64,000 bases of DNA from Ancylobacter mangrovi (GTDB lineage: Bacteria; Pseudomonadota; Alphaproteobacteria; Rhizobiales; Xanthobacteraceae): positions 124,001 through 188,000 of the forward strand of contig NZ_JANTHZ010000007.1 of NCBI RefSeq assembly GCF_024752355.1, written 5' to 3'. The notes under the pieces were generated by a model. That model was given only the letters and a program-made list of their open reading frames with translations. It made no database searches and had not been told where the DNA came from. Position 1 is the stretch's first letter; the number at the start of each line of letters is the position of its first letter. A program made the position numbers and the translations under genes. This document shows, piece by piece, positions 41,328-52,929 of the stretch.

Positions 41328-42557
41328 CTACTCCGCCGGCGTGAGCAGATCGCGCAGCGTACCCTCGATTACCTTGGTCGCCGCCGCGAGGTCGGAAATG
41401 CGCACATGCTCGTCGGCGGCATGGGCATTGGCCTCGAGGATGGAGCGCGGCCCGGCGCCGTAGAGCACGGTCGGGATGCCGGCCGCCGTGTAGTGGCGCG
41501 CGTCGGTGTAGAGCGGCACCGCGGTGGCGGGCGGCACCTCGCCCAGCACCTCGGCGGCGTGCTTCTGGATCGTCTCGACCAGCTTCTCGGTCCCCGGCAC
41601 CGTGCGCAGCGGCTCGGCGAGGATAATGCGGCGGCACTCGACCTCGATGCCCGCCCGTCCCTCCGCCGCGGCCTCGATCAGCGCGGCGAGCTCCGCCTCC
41701 ACCGTCTCGCCGTCTTCCTCCGGCGTCAGCCGGCGGTCGATCCGCATGGCGATGCGGTCCGGCACCACATTGGTGTTGATGCCGCCCGAGATCAGCCCGA
41801 CCGTGATCTTCGGCGAGCCGATGCCCGGCGTGGTGCTGGTGATGCCGTAGAGCCGGCGGCGCTCGGCATAGATGGCGTCGAGGATGCCGGTCGCCGCCTC
41901 CAGCGCGTCGGCCCCGGTCTCGGGCATGGCGGCATGGGCCTGGCGCCCGTGCACGATGACCTCGAGATGCAGGCAGCCATTATGGGCGATCACCACCGCA
42001 TAGGAGAAGCCGGCGGAGATGGCATAGTCGGGCTTGGTCAGCTCGTGCTCGAGCAGCCATTTCGGCCCGAGAAAGCCGCCGGCCTCCTCGTCATAGGTGA
42101 GATGCAGCTCCACCGTGCCGTCGAGCCCTTCCGGGCGCTGCTTGAGCGCCAGCAGGGCGAAGGCATAGGTGGCGAAGTCCGACTTGGAGACCGCCGCGCC
42201 GCGCCCGTAGATCGCCCCGCCCTTTTCCTCGGCGCCATAGGGGTCGAAGGCCCAGCCCTCGCCCGGCGGCACCACGTCGCCATGGGCGTTGAGGGCGATT
42301 GTCGGCCCCTCGCCGCTGCCGAAGCGCTCGCGGATGAGCAGGTTGACCACCGACTTCATGCCGTAGGTCTTCACGAAGGGCTCGGGCACCGCATGGTGCT
42401 CGACGGCGAACCCCATCTCCTCGAGCAGCCGGCCGGCGATCTCGGCATGCGGCGCGCAGTCGCCCGGCGGGTTGTCGCTCGGCACGCGCACGAGGGCCTT
42501 GAGGAACTCGACCTCGCGGGCCAGGAGCTGCGCGCTGTCGTCGTCGGAAAGGGTCAC
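41328..42557 (-). CDS. M20-family metallopeptidase/deacylase (ArgE/DapE-like)
   Basis: 409-residue zinc amidohydrolase. Metal-site motifs are LNAHGDVVPPGEGWAFDPYG and TYDEEAGGFLG, with a dimerisation domain starting VIVHGRQAHAAMPE. Related enzymes deacylate N-acyl amino acids or cleave N-carbamoyl groups. Its start overlaps the stop of the AllC-like gene by 4 bases, and both follow a BMP-type ABC importer, so it probably processes the imported compound. Confidence 0.9.
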   Translation of the reverse strand: MTLSDDDSAQLLAREVEFLKALVRVPSDNPPGDCAPHAEIAGRLLEEMGFAVEHHAVPEPFVKTYGMKSVVNLLIRERFGSGEGPTIALNAHGDVVPPGEGWAFDPYGAEEKGGAIYGRGAAVSKSDFATYAFALLALKQRPEGLDGTVELHLTYDEEAGGFLGPKWLLEHELTKPDYAISAGFSYAVVIAHNGCLHLEVIVHGRQAHAAMPETGADALEAATGILDAIYAERRRLYGITSTTPGIGSPKITVGLISGGINTNVVPDRIAMRIDRRLTPEEDGETVEAELAALIEAAAEGRAGIEVECRRIILAEPLRTVPGTEKLVETIQKHAAEVLGEVPPATAVPLYTDARHYTAAGIPTVLYGAGPRSILEANAHAADEHVRISDLAAATKVIEGTLRDLLTPAE

Positions 42558-43834
42558 GTCTCTGCTCCGCTGGTGTCGTTTTCCAGATGCGGAAGTTGGA
42601 AGCGCTCGATGAACCGCACCAGAGCCGCCGCCGCAAGTCCCATGTCCTGCGGCGAGGCGAATTCCGCCGGATTGTGGCTTATCCCGCCCCGGCAGCGCAC
42701 GAACAGCATGCCGATCGGGCAGAGCTTGGACATCGCCTGCCCGTCATGCCCCGCACCCGAGGGCATGGCGATGGCGCGATGGTCGACATCGGTAATGGCA
42801 CGGCGCAGGCGAAGCTGCAGGTCCTGATAGCAGGGCACGGTCGCCACCTCGTGGAACGCCGAGATGACGACGCCGAGCTGGCGCTGGCCGGCGATGCGGT
42901 GCGCCTCGCGCTCGAAGCGGGTCAGCGCGTCGCGCCGCGAGGTGTCCGAGCCCGAGCGCAGGTCGACGGTGAACACCACGCGCGAGGGGATGACGTTGAT
43001 CGAGCCGGGATCGATGTGCATCCGGCCCACCGTGGCGACCATGCCGTGCTTGTCCGCGCGGGCGATGCGCTCGACCGCCAGCGCCATCTCGGCGGCGCCG
43101 AGCAGCGCGTCATGGCGCATGCGCATGGGCACGGTGCCCGCATGGCCCGCCTCGCCCGTCACCGTCACCGACAGCCGCGAGGCGCCGGCGATGGCTGTGA
43201 CGACGCCCAGCGGCTCGCCCTCCGCCTCAAGCACCGGCCCCTGCTCGATATGCGCCTCGACATAGGCGATCACCTTGTCGGGGTCGTAGGCCGCGGCGGG
43301 AATGTCGTCCGGGTCCTTGCCATAGGCGACGAGCGCCTCGCGGTAGCTGACGCCGTCGGGGTCCACCATGGCAAGGTTGGCCGGCGAGAAGATGCCCGCC
43401 ACCGCGCCGGAGGCCGAGAGCGTGGTGGGAAAGCGTGTGCCCTCCTCGTCGCCGAAGGCGAGCACGTCGATGCCGTAGGGCCGGGTGAGGCCGAGCCGCG
43501 TGATCGCCTGCATGGCGAGGATGGCGAGGACGACGCCCATGCTGCCGTCATACTTGCCGGCGTCGGCGACGGTGTCGATGTGCGAGCCGATCAGCAGGCG
43601 CGGCGCGTCGGGGCCGGCGGGGTGCCAGTGGCCGCGCACCGTGCCGAGCGCGTCCTCGCTGACTTCGAGCCCGGCCTCGCGCATCCAGCGGCCGACGAGA
43701 TCGGCCGCGCGGCGGTGCTCGGGGGTGAGGAAGAAACGGGTGAGATTGTCGGGCGACTGCGAGATCGCGCCGAGCTCTTCGATCATGCTCGCCGCGCGCT
43801 CACCCAGCGCGGCGATGTCCAGCGGGATGCTCAT
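42554..43834 (-). CDS. Zn-dependent amidohydrolase, AllC / N-carbamoyl-amino-acid hydrolase type
   Basis: 426 residues, starting MSIPLDIAALGERAASMIEE. Metal-binding motifs: LIGSHIDTVADAGKYDGSMG and FGDEEGTRFPTTLSASGAVA, then EAHIEQGPVLE and GEAGHAGTVPMRMRHDA; C-terminal PSGAGHDGQAMSKLCP. These match allantoate amidohydrolase and L-N-carbamoylase proteins, which release ammonia and CO2 from ureido compounds. Together with the nucleoside-type importer this points to ureide, hydantoin or pyrimidine-breakdown products as substrate. Confidence 0.9.
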   Translation of the reverse strand: MSIPLDIAALGERAASMIEELGAISQSPDNLTRFFLTPEHRRAADLVGRWMREAGLEVSEDALGTVRGHWHPAGPDAPRLLIGSHIDTVADAGKYDGSMGVVLAILAMQAITRLGLTRPYGIDVLAFGDEEGTRFPTTLSASGAVAGIFSPANLAMVDPDGVSYREALVAYGKDPDDIPAAAYDPDKVIAYVEAHIEQGPVLEAEGEPLGVVTAIAGASRLSVTVTGEAGHAGTVPMRMRHDALLGAAEMALAVERIARADKHGMVATVGRMHIDPGSINVIPSRVVFTVDLRSGSDTSRRDALTRFEREAHRIAGQRQLGVVISAFHEVATVPCYQDLQLRLRRAITDVDHRAIAMPSGAGHDGQAMSKLCPIGMLFVRCRGGISHNPAEFASPQDMGLAAAALVRFIERFQLPHLENDTSGAET

Positions 43835-44079
43835 GGTGTCGGTGCGGCGCCTCCGGGCGGGGCCTGCCCGCGATCCGCGCAGCGCCGCCCGGCTGCGCAA
43901 TCGCACAGGAACGGCCCTTTGGCAACGCGCCCTGCGGACCGCCCGGTCCGGCGGCGGCGTGCGGCGCGCCGCCGGAAGTGCCGCAGAGCCGGGCACGGAG
44001 CGAACGCCGGCCAGGCCCGGAGCCTGTGCCGGCGGGCCCTGATCGCCTGCCGCCAGGGCTCGCGCCGTCGGCCGTCGGC

Positions 44080-45168
44080 CTACTTGCCCGGTACCGTGTC
44101 GTCGATGCCCTTCACGTACCAGTTCAGCGAGAGGATGTCCTTGTCGGGCAGCACCTCGCCCTCCTTGACCACCAGCTCGCCGGCCTGGTTGTAGATCGGG
44201 CCCTGGAAGGGGTTCAGCTCGCCCGACTTGATCTTGGCCTCGGTATCCTCGGCCATCTTCTTCACGTCGTCGGGCATGTTGGTGTAGGGCGCCATCTGCA
44301 CCTCGCCGTCCTTCAGGCCGGCCCAGGTGTCGGTCGACTTCCAGGTGCCGTCCATCACCTCCTTGACGCGCTCGATGTAATAGGGCGCCCAGTTGTCGAC
44401 GATCGAGGTGAGCTGCGCGTGCGGGCCGAAGCTGATCATGTCGGAGGACTGGCCGAACGCCTTCACGCCGCGCGCCTCGGCGACCTGCATGGCGGCCGGG
44501 CTGTCGGTGTGCTGGGCGATGATGTCCGCGCCCTGGTCGATCAGCGCCTTGGCCGCGTCGGCCTCCTTGGCCGGGTCGAACCACGAGTTCACCCAGACGA
44601 TCTTGATCTTGATGTCCGGGTTGATCGACTGCGCGCCGAGCATCATCGAATCGATGCCCGAGATCACTTCCGGGATCGGGAACGAGGCGATGTAGCCGAT
44701 GGTGCCGGACTTGGACATCTTGGCCGCGATCTGGCCGATGATGTAGCGGCCCTCATGGAACTTGGCGTTGTAGGTCGCCATGTTCTTGGCCTGCTTGTAG
44801 CCGGTGGCGTGCTCGAAGAAGGTCTTGGGATGACGCTTGGCGACCTTCAGCGTCGGCTCCATGTAGCCGAACGAGGTGGTGAAGATGATGTCGTTGCCGG
44901 CGCGGGCGAGCTGCTCGATCACGCGCTCGGCGTCGGGGCCTTCCGGCACGTTCTCGACATAGGTGGTCTCGACCTTGTCGCCGAACTCCTTCTCCACCGC
45001 CTTGCGGCCCTGGTCGTGCTGGTACGACCAACCGAAATCGCCGACCGGACCGATATAGATCCAGGCCGCCTTGACCTTCTTGTCGGCCGCGTGCGCCTGC
45101 ACGCCACCCATGCCGGCGAGGGCGAGCCCCGCGGCCAGTGCCAGCGCCGTCGACAGGATCTTCCGCAT
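44080..45168 (-). CDS. BMP-family ABC transporter substrate-binding protein
   Basis: Periplasmic binding protein of 362 residues with a signal peptide, MRKILSTALALAAGLALAGM, cut near AHAAD. The PnrA/BMP pattern follows: VKAAWIYIGPVGDFGWSYQH, FTTSFGYMEPTLKVAKRHP, FFEHATGYKQAKNMATYNAK. BMP proteins bind purine nucleosides or related compounds. GGAG lies 8 bases before the ATG at 45168. It follows the two permeases of the importer after a stem-loop. Confidence 0.92.
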   Translation of the reverse strand: MRKILSTALALAAGLALAGMGGVQAHAADKKVKAAWIYIGPVGDFGWSYQHDQGRKAVEKEFGDKVETTYVENVPEGPDAERVIEQLARAGNDIIFTTSFGYMEPTLKVAKRHPKTFFEHATGYKQAKNMATYNAKFHEGRYIIGQIAAKMSKSGTIGYIASFPIPEVISGIDSMMLGAQSINPDIKIKIVWVNSWFDPAKEADAAKALIDQGADIIAQHTDSPAAMQVAEARGVKAFGQSSDMISFGPHAQLTSIVDNWAPYYIERVKEVMDGTWKSTDTWAGLKDGEVQMAPYTNMPDDVKKMAEDTEAKIKSGELNPFQGPIYNQAGELVVKEGEVLPDKDILSLNWYVKGIDDTVPGK

Positions 45169-45209
45169 GGACGTCTCCGTTCCCATCCTTCACGACCGCT
45201 GGAGAACCG

Positions 45210-45235
45210 CCTCCGCGCGGCCGTGACCGCGGAGG
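45210..45235 (-). other. Intercistronic stem-loop upstream of the BMP binding protein
   Basis: CCTCCGCG (45210-45217) pairs with CGCGGAGG (45228-45235) around a 10-base loop in the 111-base gap between permease and binding-protein genes. Such hairpins often protect the binding-protein transcript so that it accumulates above the permeases. Confidence 0.45.
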
Positions 45236-45279
45236 CTGGGCCGCGCGGAGCGGCCGGATTGAACGGCTCCGGCCCCGCC

Positions 45280-46203
45280 TCAGCGGTCCGGAACGAACGG
45301 CACGCCGAGCGAGGCGGGCGCGCCCTGCCCGCGCTTCAGCGCCGATATCACCACAAGTGCGGCGATCGTCGCCAGATAGGGCAGCGAGGAAAGAAGCTGC
45401 GAGGGAATGCCGAGGCCGAAGCCCTGCACGTGGAGCTGCAGGATCGAGACCGCGCCGAACAGGTAGGCGCCGCCGAGCAGCCACAGCGGGCGCCAGGCCG
45501 AGAACACCACCAGCGCCAGCGCGATCCAGCCGCGCCCGGCGGTCATGTCGCTGGCCCAGAACGGCGTGTAGGCGAGCGAGAGCTGCGCCCCCGCCAGCCC
45601 CGCGCAGGCGCCGCCGAACATCACAGCCAGCGTGCGGATCCTGCGCACCGGATGGCCCAGCGCATGGGCCGCCACATGGCTTTCGCCGACCGCGCGCAGC
45701 ACCAGCCCGGCTCGTGTGCGGGCGAGCCCGTAGGCCACGATGGCGAGCAGCGCGATCGAGGCATAGGCGAAGGCGTCCTGCCCGAACAGCACCGGCCCGA
45801 CGATCGGCAGGTCGCTGAGGACCGGGATGTGCAGGGCGGGCGCGGCGGTGAGCGTGGTGCCGACGAAGGGCGAGCCGATGAGGCCGGCAAGGCCGAGGCC
45901 GAGAATGGTGGTGGCGAGGCCCGAGGCCACCTGGTTCGCCGCCAGCCATATCGCGAGGCCGGCGAAGACGAGGGAGAGCAGCGTGCCCGCCAGCATGGCC
46001 GCGATGGTGCCGAGGATCAGGCTGCCGGAGCCGTAGGCGGCGGCGTAGCCCACCGCGGCGCCGACGATCATCATGCCCTCGACGCCGAGATTGAGCGTGC
46101 CCGCCCGCTCGGCCACCAGCTCGCCGATCGAGGCCAGCAGCAGCGTGGTGGCGGCGGCGACGATGCTCGCGAGCACGGCGCCGATGATGGCGGCATCAAG
46201 CAT
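45280..46203 (-). CDS. BMP-type ABC importer permease 2 (NupQ/YufQ-like)
   Basis: 307-residue membrane protein, about eight to ten helices. It starts MLDAAIIGAVLASIVAAATT. The sequence AERAGTLNLGVEGMMIVGAA and AVGESHVAAHALGHPVRRIR are the typical blocks of the smaller permease in nucleoside-type importers. It overlaps the upstream permease gene by 8 bases. Confidence 0.92.
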   Translation of the reverse strand: MLDAAIIGAVLASIVAAATTLLLASIGELVAERAGTLNLGVEGMMIVGAAVGYAAAYGSGSLILGTIAAMLAGTLLSLVFAGLAIWLAANQVASGLATTILGLGLAGLIGSPFVGTTLTAAPALHIPVLSDLPIVGPVLFGQDAFAYASIALLAIVAYGLARTRAGLVLRAVGESHVAAHALGHPVRRIRTLAVMFGGACAGLAGAQLSLAYTPFWASDMTAGRGWIALALVVFSAWRPLWLLGGAYLFGAVSILQLHVQGFGLGIPSQLLSSLPYLATIAALVVISALKRGQGAPASLGVPFVPDR

Positions 46204-47261
46204 GGCTCGTCCCCTCCACGCGCCGGATGCGGTAGCGCACCAGCACGTCCGCCGCGAGGATCGCGATCAGCAACGTTCCCTGGAACACGCGGGTGACGTC
46301 GAACGGCATGCGCATGGTGATCTGAGCCGCCTCGCCGCCGATATAGGTCAGCGCCAGCACCAGGCTGGCGACGAGGATGCCCACCGGGTGCAGCCGGCCG
46401 AGCATCGCCGCGATGATGGCGGTGAAGCCGTAGCCCGGCGAGATCGAGGGTTGGAGATTGCCGATCGGCCCCGCCACCTCGATGATGCCTGCGAGCCCGG
46501 CGAGGCCGCCCGAGACCGCGAACACGCCATAGGTGACGCGCCGCTCGTCGAAGCCGGCAAAGGCCGCCGCGCGCGGGGCCGAGCCGCCGAGCTCGATCGA
46601 GAAGCCGATCAGCGTGCGCCCGAGCACGAAGGTCGCCGCGATCACCACCACCACCGCGATGATGATGCCCGCATGCAGGCGCCCCTCGTCGGACAGCAGC
46701 GGCATGATGGCGTTGTCGTCGAAGGTCACGCTCTGCGGGAAGTTGAAGCCCTGCGGGTCCTTCCACGGGCCGCGGACCAGGTAGTCGAGCCCGAGCTGGG
46801 CGACATAGACCAGCATCAGCGAGGTCAGGATCTCGCTGGAGCCGAAGCGCACGCGCAGGAAGGCCGGGATCAGCCCCCACAGCGCACCGCCGACGAAGCC
46901 CAGCGCCAGCATGGCGGGCAGCACCCAGGGGCCGGCATCGGTGCCGTGGGTGGCGAGGGCGAGCCAGGAGCCGACCACGGCGCCGGCCACATACTGGCCC
47001 TCGGCACCAATGTTCCAGCGGTTGGCGCGGTAGCAGAAGGCGAGGCCGACGCCGATCAGCATCAGCGGGCACGCCTTCACCACCAGCTCCTGCTGCGTGT
47101 AGGGGTCGAGCAGCGGCTCGATGAAATAGACGCTGAAGGCGCGCAGCGGGTCCTGCCCGAGCGCGGCGAACATCACCGCACCGACGACCAGCGTGAACAC
47201 CAGAGCCACCAGCGGCGCCGCGACCAGCCCGATCGCGGGCACGTTCTCCTGCCGTTCCAGC

Positions 47262-47272
<11 letters not shown>
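46196..47272 (-). CDS. BMP-type ABC importer permease 1 (NupP/YufP-like)
   Basis: 358-residue membrane protein, starting MPLRLERQENVPAIGLVAAP at 47272, which overlaps the ATPase end by 11 bases. The block CYRANRWNIGAEGQYVAGAV and the later SPGYGFTAIIAAMLGRLHPV are conserved in the larger permease of nucleoside-type importers. Together with the other permease it forms the channel. Confidence 0.92.
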
Positions 47273-48815
<1,543 letters not shown>

Positions 48816-49034
48816 ACGCCGCCCTTCGCGACCGCGCGCTCCGGCACGTCAGCGGGCCGGCATGCGGCGGACGGCGCATGCTGACGCAAGCGGGGCTCGG
48901 GCTGGGTCTCGCGTTTCATTCGCTCTTTGAATACCGGCGATCCTCTCCGCAGCATGGCATGCTCCCCCCCGTGGGCAAGCCTAAAGTCTGGTCCGTCCGG
49001 TCCGAAAACTGACGCGTTTCGCGCCATTCCGCGG

Positions 49035-50012
49035 TCAGGGCAAAAGCACCGTGGAACCCGTGGTCTGGCGCGATTCGAGGTCGCGATGGGCCTCGGCGGC
49101 GTCCTTCAGCTTGTAGCGCTGATTGACCGGAATCTTGACGGCACCCGAGGCGACGACGGCCATCAGGTCCGCCGCATTGGCCTCCAGCGCCTCGCGCGTG
49201 GCGACATGGGTGAAGAGGGTCGGGCGCGTCGCGTAGAGCGAGCCCTTCTGCGACAGGGAGAGCAGCGAGAAATTCTGGATCGGCCCCGAGGCGTTGCCGA
49301 AGCTGGCGAACAGCCCGCGCGGGCGGATGCAGTCGAGCGAGGCGGGATAGGTCGCCTGCCCCACCCCGTCATAGACCACGTCGCACAGCGCGCCCTCGGT
49401 GATCTCCTTCACCCGGGCGGCGAAGTCCTCCTCACGGTAGTTGATCACATAGGCGGCGCCCGCCTCGCGGGCCATCTCGCATTTCTCCGGCGAGCCGGCG
49501 GTGCCGATCACGGTGGCGCCGAGATGGTGGCCCCACTGGCACAGCAGCAGCCCGACGCCGCCCGCCGCCGCATGCACCAGGATCGTGTCGCCCGCCTTCA
49601 CCGGATAGGTCTGGCGCAGCAGGTAGCGCGCGGTCATGCCCTTCAGCATCATCGCCGCCGCCGTCTCGTCGGAAATCGCGTCGGGCAGTTTCACCAGCAG
49701 GGCGGCCGGCATCACGCGCTCGGTGCAGTAGGCGCCGAGCGAAGAGCCATAGGCGACGCGGTCGCCGCGCCTCAGCCCGTTGACGCCCTCGCCGACCGCC
49801 TCGACCACGCCCGCCGCCTCGTTGCCGGGAATGAGCGGCAGGCCGTTGGGCGCGGGGTAGAGCCCGCTGCGGAAATAGGTGTCGATGAAGTTCAGGCCGA
49901 TCGCCGTGTGCCGCAGCTTCACCTCGCCCGGGCCGGGCTCGCCGACGGTGATGTCCTCGTAGGTGAGGACGTCCGGGCCGCCCAGTTCATGGATGCGTAT
50001 TGCTGCCGGCAT
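49035..50012 (-). CDS. Quinone oxidoreductase (QOR-type, zinc-free)
   Basis: 325-residue NADPH-dependent reductase. Start MPAAIRIHELGGPDVLTYED at 50012 (ATG with GAAAGAG 8 bases upstream; GTG at 50021 is less likely). Landmarks are LNFIDTYFRSGLYPAP, the NADPH site VHAAAGGVGLLLCQWGHHLG and YDGVGQATYPASLDCIRPRG. No zinc-ligand cysteines. It differs from the MDR gene at 29544, which belongs to another branch. Probable detoxification of quinones. Confidence 0.93.
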   Translation of the reverse strand: MPAAIRIHELGGPDVLTYEDITVGEPGPGEVKLRHTAIGLNFIDTYFRSGLYPAPNGLPLIPGNEAAGVVEAVGEGVNGLRRGDRVAYGSSLGAYCTERVMPAALLVKLPDAISDETAAAMMLKGMTARYLLRQTYPVKAGDTILVHAAAGGVGLLLCQWGHHLGATVIGTAGSPEKCEMAREAGAAYVINYREEDFAARVKEITEGALCDVVYDGVGQATYPASLDCIRPRGLFASFGNASGPIQNFSLLSLSQKGSLYATRPTLFTHVATREALEANAADLMAVVASGAVKIPVNQRYKLKDAAEAHRDLESRQTTGSTVLLP

Positions 50013-50043
50013 GATGCGCACTCTTTCGGTCGGCTTCGGGAAA

Positions 50044-50781
50044 TCAGTCGTCGTGACCCATCCGCAGGCGGCGCCACGGGATGAGGCCGAAGAGGAGGAA
50101 ATAGACCGCGCACACGCACAGTCCGGCGACGATCCAGCCCGGCGGGCGTAGCCCGTCGATCACGGCGGCGGCGGCCAGCACGGCCCACAGCGCCAGCAGC
50201 GCGATGGTGAGAAGGCGCAGGCGCACCACCCGGAACGGGTGCACGAACTTGATCGGCAGGAAGGTGGCGACCGACAGCAGCGCGACGGTTCCGCCCACCA
50301 CCCAGCTATTGAGCGGCAGCAGGAAGAAATAGAACACGACGAGGTTCCAGACCGCCGGGAAGCCCTGGAAATACAGGTCGTCGGTCTTCATCGCGGTGTC
50401 GGCGAAATAGAGCGCGCTGGTGAGCAGGATCGCCGCGCTCGCCGGCACCGCCATCCAGAACGGCATCAGCCCGCCCGTCGCCACCGCGAAGGCCGGCACC
50501 AGCACATAGGTGAGGTAGTCGACCACGAGGTCGAGCGTCTCGCCGGACCAGCGCGGCAGCACCTCGCCGACCCGCGCGCGCCGCGCCATGGTGCCGTCGA
50601 CCCCGTCGACGAACAGCGCCGCGCCGAGCCAGGCGAACATCAGCGCCCAATGCCCCTCGACCGCCGCCATCAGCGCCATCAGCCCGCAGACGGCGCCCGA
50701 GGCGGTGAACAGATGGACCGCGAACGCCAGCGCATGCCGACGGGTCGGACGCTCGCCGAGCGACTTGGTCGTAACCGCCAC
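50044..50781 (-). CDS. pcs: Phosphatidylcholine synthase
   Basis: 245-residue membrane enzyme that condenses CDP-diacylglycerol with choline to give phosphatidylcholine. The modified CDP-alcohol phosphotransferase motif is visible: DGVDGTMARRARVGEVLPRW, then SGETLDLVVDYLTYVLVPAF. About eight hydrophobic segments follow. The GTG start at 50781 is supported by GGGAGG about 8 bases upstream and gives the usual family length; in-frame upstream codons would add 20-29 residues without a ribosome site. Common in plant- or animal-associated Hyphomicrobiales. Confidence 0.92.
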   Translation of the reverse strand: MAVTTKSLGERPTRRHALAFAVHLFTASGAVCGLMALMAAVEGHWALMFAWLGAALFVDGVDGTMARRARVGEVLPRWSGETLDLVVDYLTYVLVPAFAVATGGLMPFWMAVPASAAILLTSALYFADTAMKTDDLYFQGFPAVWNLVVFYFFLLPLNSWVVGGTVALLSVATFLPIKFVHPFRVVRLRLLTIALLALWAVLAAAAVIDGLRPPGWIVAGLCVCAVYFLLFGLIPWRRLRMGHDD

Positions 50782-50944
50782 CGATTTTCCTCCCGCAGCC
50801 GCAGGAACGTCGCGGCCGCCGTCTTCTTCGACGTCACGCATATAGCATGTGTCCGTTCTGGTCCGCATTGCCAGAGCGCGCCGCTCCGCTTATCCCACAC
50901 TCCGGCGCATGCTTACAGCCCCGCCGGCCCGCAGGGAGATCGGT

Positions 50945-52156
50945 ATGACATCGCATGGGGATATAGGGCAGAAAATCGCCGTCGTCGGCGGTGGCGCCAG
51001 CGGCCTCATCGCGGCCCTCGCCTTCGCCTCGGCCGGGTTTCCGGTCCGGCTCGTCGCGCCCGACCGCGCGCCGGACCCGCGCGCCACCGCGCTGATGGAC
51101 GGCTCGGTCCGGGCGCTGCGCGCGCTCGGGCTGTGGGACGCCCTCGCCCCTTCCGCCTCGCCGCTGCGCATCATGCGGGTGATCGACGGCACGAAGCGCC
51201 TGCTGCGCGCCCCGCAGGTCGATTTCCGCGCCGACGAGCTGGGGCTCGAGGCCTTCGCCTGGAACATCGAGAACGAGCCGCTGCTCGCCGCGCTTGAGAC
51301 AGCGTCGGCGGAGAATGCGGGAATCGAGCGGGTGGCGGGCCGGGTCAGCCGGCTGGAGAAGGAGCCCGGCGGCATCCGCATCCGGCTCGAGGATGGCGGG
51401 CAGGTCGACGCCGCGCTCGTCGCCGCGGCGGACGGGCGGCACTCGCCCTGCCGCGCCGCGATGGGCATCGGCATGCGGGTCCACGACTACCCGCAGGTCG
51501 CGGTGACCGCGACCCTCGCCCATGATCGCCCGCATGGCGACGTCTCGACCGAGTTCCACACCGAAACCGGCCCGTTCACGCTGGTGCCGCTGCCCGGCCA
51601 GCGCTCGAGCGTGGTCTGTGTGGTCAGCGCCCGCGAGGCCGAGGCGCTGGTCGCCATGACGCCCGACGCCTTCGCCCGCGCGATCGAGCGGCGCGCCCAT
51701 TCGGTGCTGGGCGCAATGCGGCTCGACTCCCCGCGCGGCAGCTTCCCGCTGAGCGTGCGCACCGCCGACAGCTTCGCGCGTGGCCGCGTCGCGCTGATCG
51801 GCGAGGCGGCGCACATCATCCCGCCCATCGGCGCGCAGGGGCTCAATCTCGGCATCCGCGACGGCGCCACCCTGGCCGAGCTCGCGGCCAACGCCGCCCG
51901 TGCCGGCGCCGATATCGGTGGGCCGGAGGTGATGGAAGCCTATGAGCGCCGGCGGCGGGTCGACGTCGACGGCCGCCGCGTGGCGGTCGACCTGCTCAAC
52001 CGCTCGCTGCTGAGCGACCTGCTCCCCGTCGCCGGGCTGCGCGGCATGGGGCTGTGGCTGCTCGGCCGCTCGCCCATGGTCCGCCGCACCGTGATGCGCG
52101 AGGGCGTGGGCCCGAGCCGCGACGTGCCGCGCCTCATCGCCGGCGAGCCGGTTTGA
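50945..52156 (+). CDS. UbiH/Coq6-family FAD-dependent monooxygenase
   Basis: 403-residue flavoprotein hydroxylase. FAD site KIAVVGGGASGLIAALAFAS near the N-terminus, the DG motif AADGRHSPCRAAMG, and the GD-type motif GRVALIGEAAHIIPPIGAQG followed by LNLGIRD. This last sequence is typical of ubiquinone-biosynthesis hydroxylases (UbiH/UbiF/UbiI/VisC), so a role in ubiquinone synthesis is likely, though the exact position hydroxylated cannot be assigned. AGGGAGA lies close before the ATG at 50945. Confidence 0.88.
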   Translation: MTSHGDIGQKIAVVGGGASGLIAALAFASAGFPVRLVAPDRAPDPRATALMDGSVRALRALGLWDALAPSASPLRIMRVIDGTKRLLRAPQVDFRADELGLEAFAWNIENEPLLAALETASAENAGIERVAGRVSRLEKEPGGIRIRLEDGGQVDAALVAAADGRHSPCRAAMGIGMRVHDYPQVAVTATLAHDRPHGDVSTEFHTETGPFTLVPLPGQRSSVVCVVSAREAEALVAMTPDAFARAIERRAHSVLGAMRLDSPRGSFPLSVRTADSFARGRVALIGEAAHIIPPIGAQGLNLGIRDGATLAELAANAARAGADIGGPEVMEAYERRRRVDVDGRRVAVDLLNRSLLSDLLPVAGLRGMGLWLLGRSPMVRRTVMREGVGPSRDVPRLIAGEPV

Positions 52157-52551
52157 TAAAACACTTTACATTTTTCCTATAATAGTCTGATTTTACTAAT
52201 TCTTGACCGCATCGTCCGTCGCCCGTTCGACGAGGTGTCGGGTGCGAGCGCCCATCCGCCATCGGCATCATGCAAGCCGCCAGCGGGAGGACCGGCAGCA
52301 GCGGGGCGACGTAGGCAGTGCCGATGCCGGGCCCGCCGCGTCCGCTCTCCGGCGTAGGCGCTCCTCGCCTGTCCTACGCCGACTGGCGGAGCAATGCCGG
52401 CCCACCCGCGCTTTGCTCACGCGCCTATCATGCGGGCCGCGCATGGAGAACGGCCCCGGCGGGCATGCCGGTTGCATTGCCGCTTCGGGATGAACCCGAT
52501 AGAGAGGGGCCGTCGCGGCCCCCGACGGGACCGCAGATCGAGGTCGTGGCA
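52157..52551. promoter_or_regulatory. Intergenic region upstream of hspQ
   Basis: 395 bases. The first 45 are AT-rich and include TTGATA (52153-52158) and TATAAT (52178-52183), separated by 19 bases, a weak promoter candidate that overlaps the upstream stop codon. The remaining 350 bases are GC-rich. No gene with a credible ribosome site was recognised. Confidence 0.35.
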
Positions 52552-52887
52552 ATGATGACGAAGGCGAGGAACGCCAAATACCGCATCGGGCAGGTCGTGC
52601 GTCACCGCCACTATTCCTTCCGGGGCGTGGTGTTCGACGTCGACCCGGAATTCGCCAACACCGACGAGTGGTGGGAAGCCATTCCCGAGCATATCCGCCC
52701 GACCAAGGACCAGCCCTTCTACCATCTGCTGGCGGAGAATTCGGAGACGGAATACGTCGCCTATGTCTCCGAGCAGAATCTCGAGCCGGACAATTCCGGC
52801 GAGCCGGTGCGCCACCCCCAGGTCGAGGAGATGCTGGCGGCCGATGGCGACGGCGGCTGGCGGGTGCGTTCGGAGCGGCTGCAATAA
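52552..52887 (+). CDS. hspQ: Heat shock protein HspQ
   Basis: 111-residue YccV/HspQ-type hemimethylated-DNA-binding-like protein, known in Escherichia coli as a Lon enhancer and heat-shock protein. Family signatures: KYRIGQVVRHRHYSFRGVVF, then DVDPEFANTDEWW, and DQPFYHLLAEN followed by YVAYVSEQNL. The start at 52552 (ATG ATG) fits the family N-terminus. A strong hairpin follows its stop. Confidence 0.95.
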   Translation: MMTKARNAKYRIGQVVRHRHYSFRGVVFDVDPEFANTDEWWEAIPEHIRPTKDQPFYHLLAENSETEYVAYVSEQNLEPDNSGEPVRHPQVEEMLAADGDGGWRVRSERLQ

Positions 52888-52929
52888 CCGTCCCGCCTTC
52901 CGCGTCCTTCCCGCAAGCCCTTAAACGAC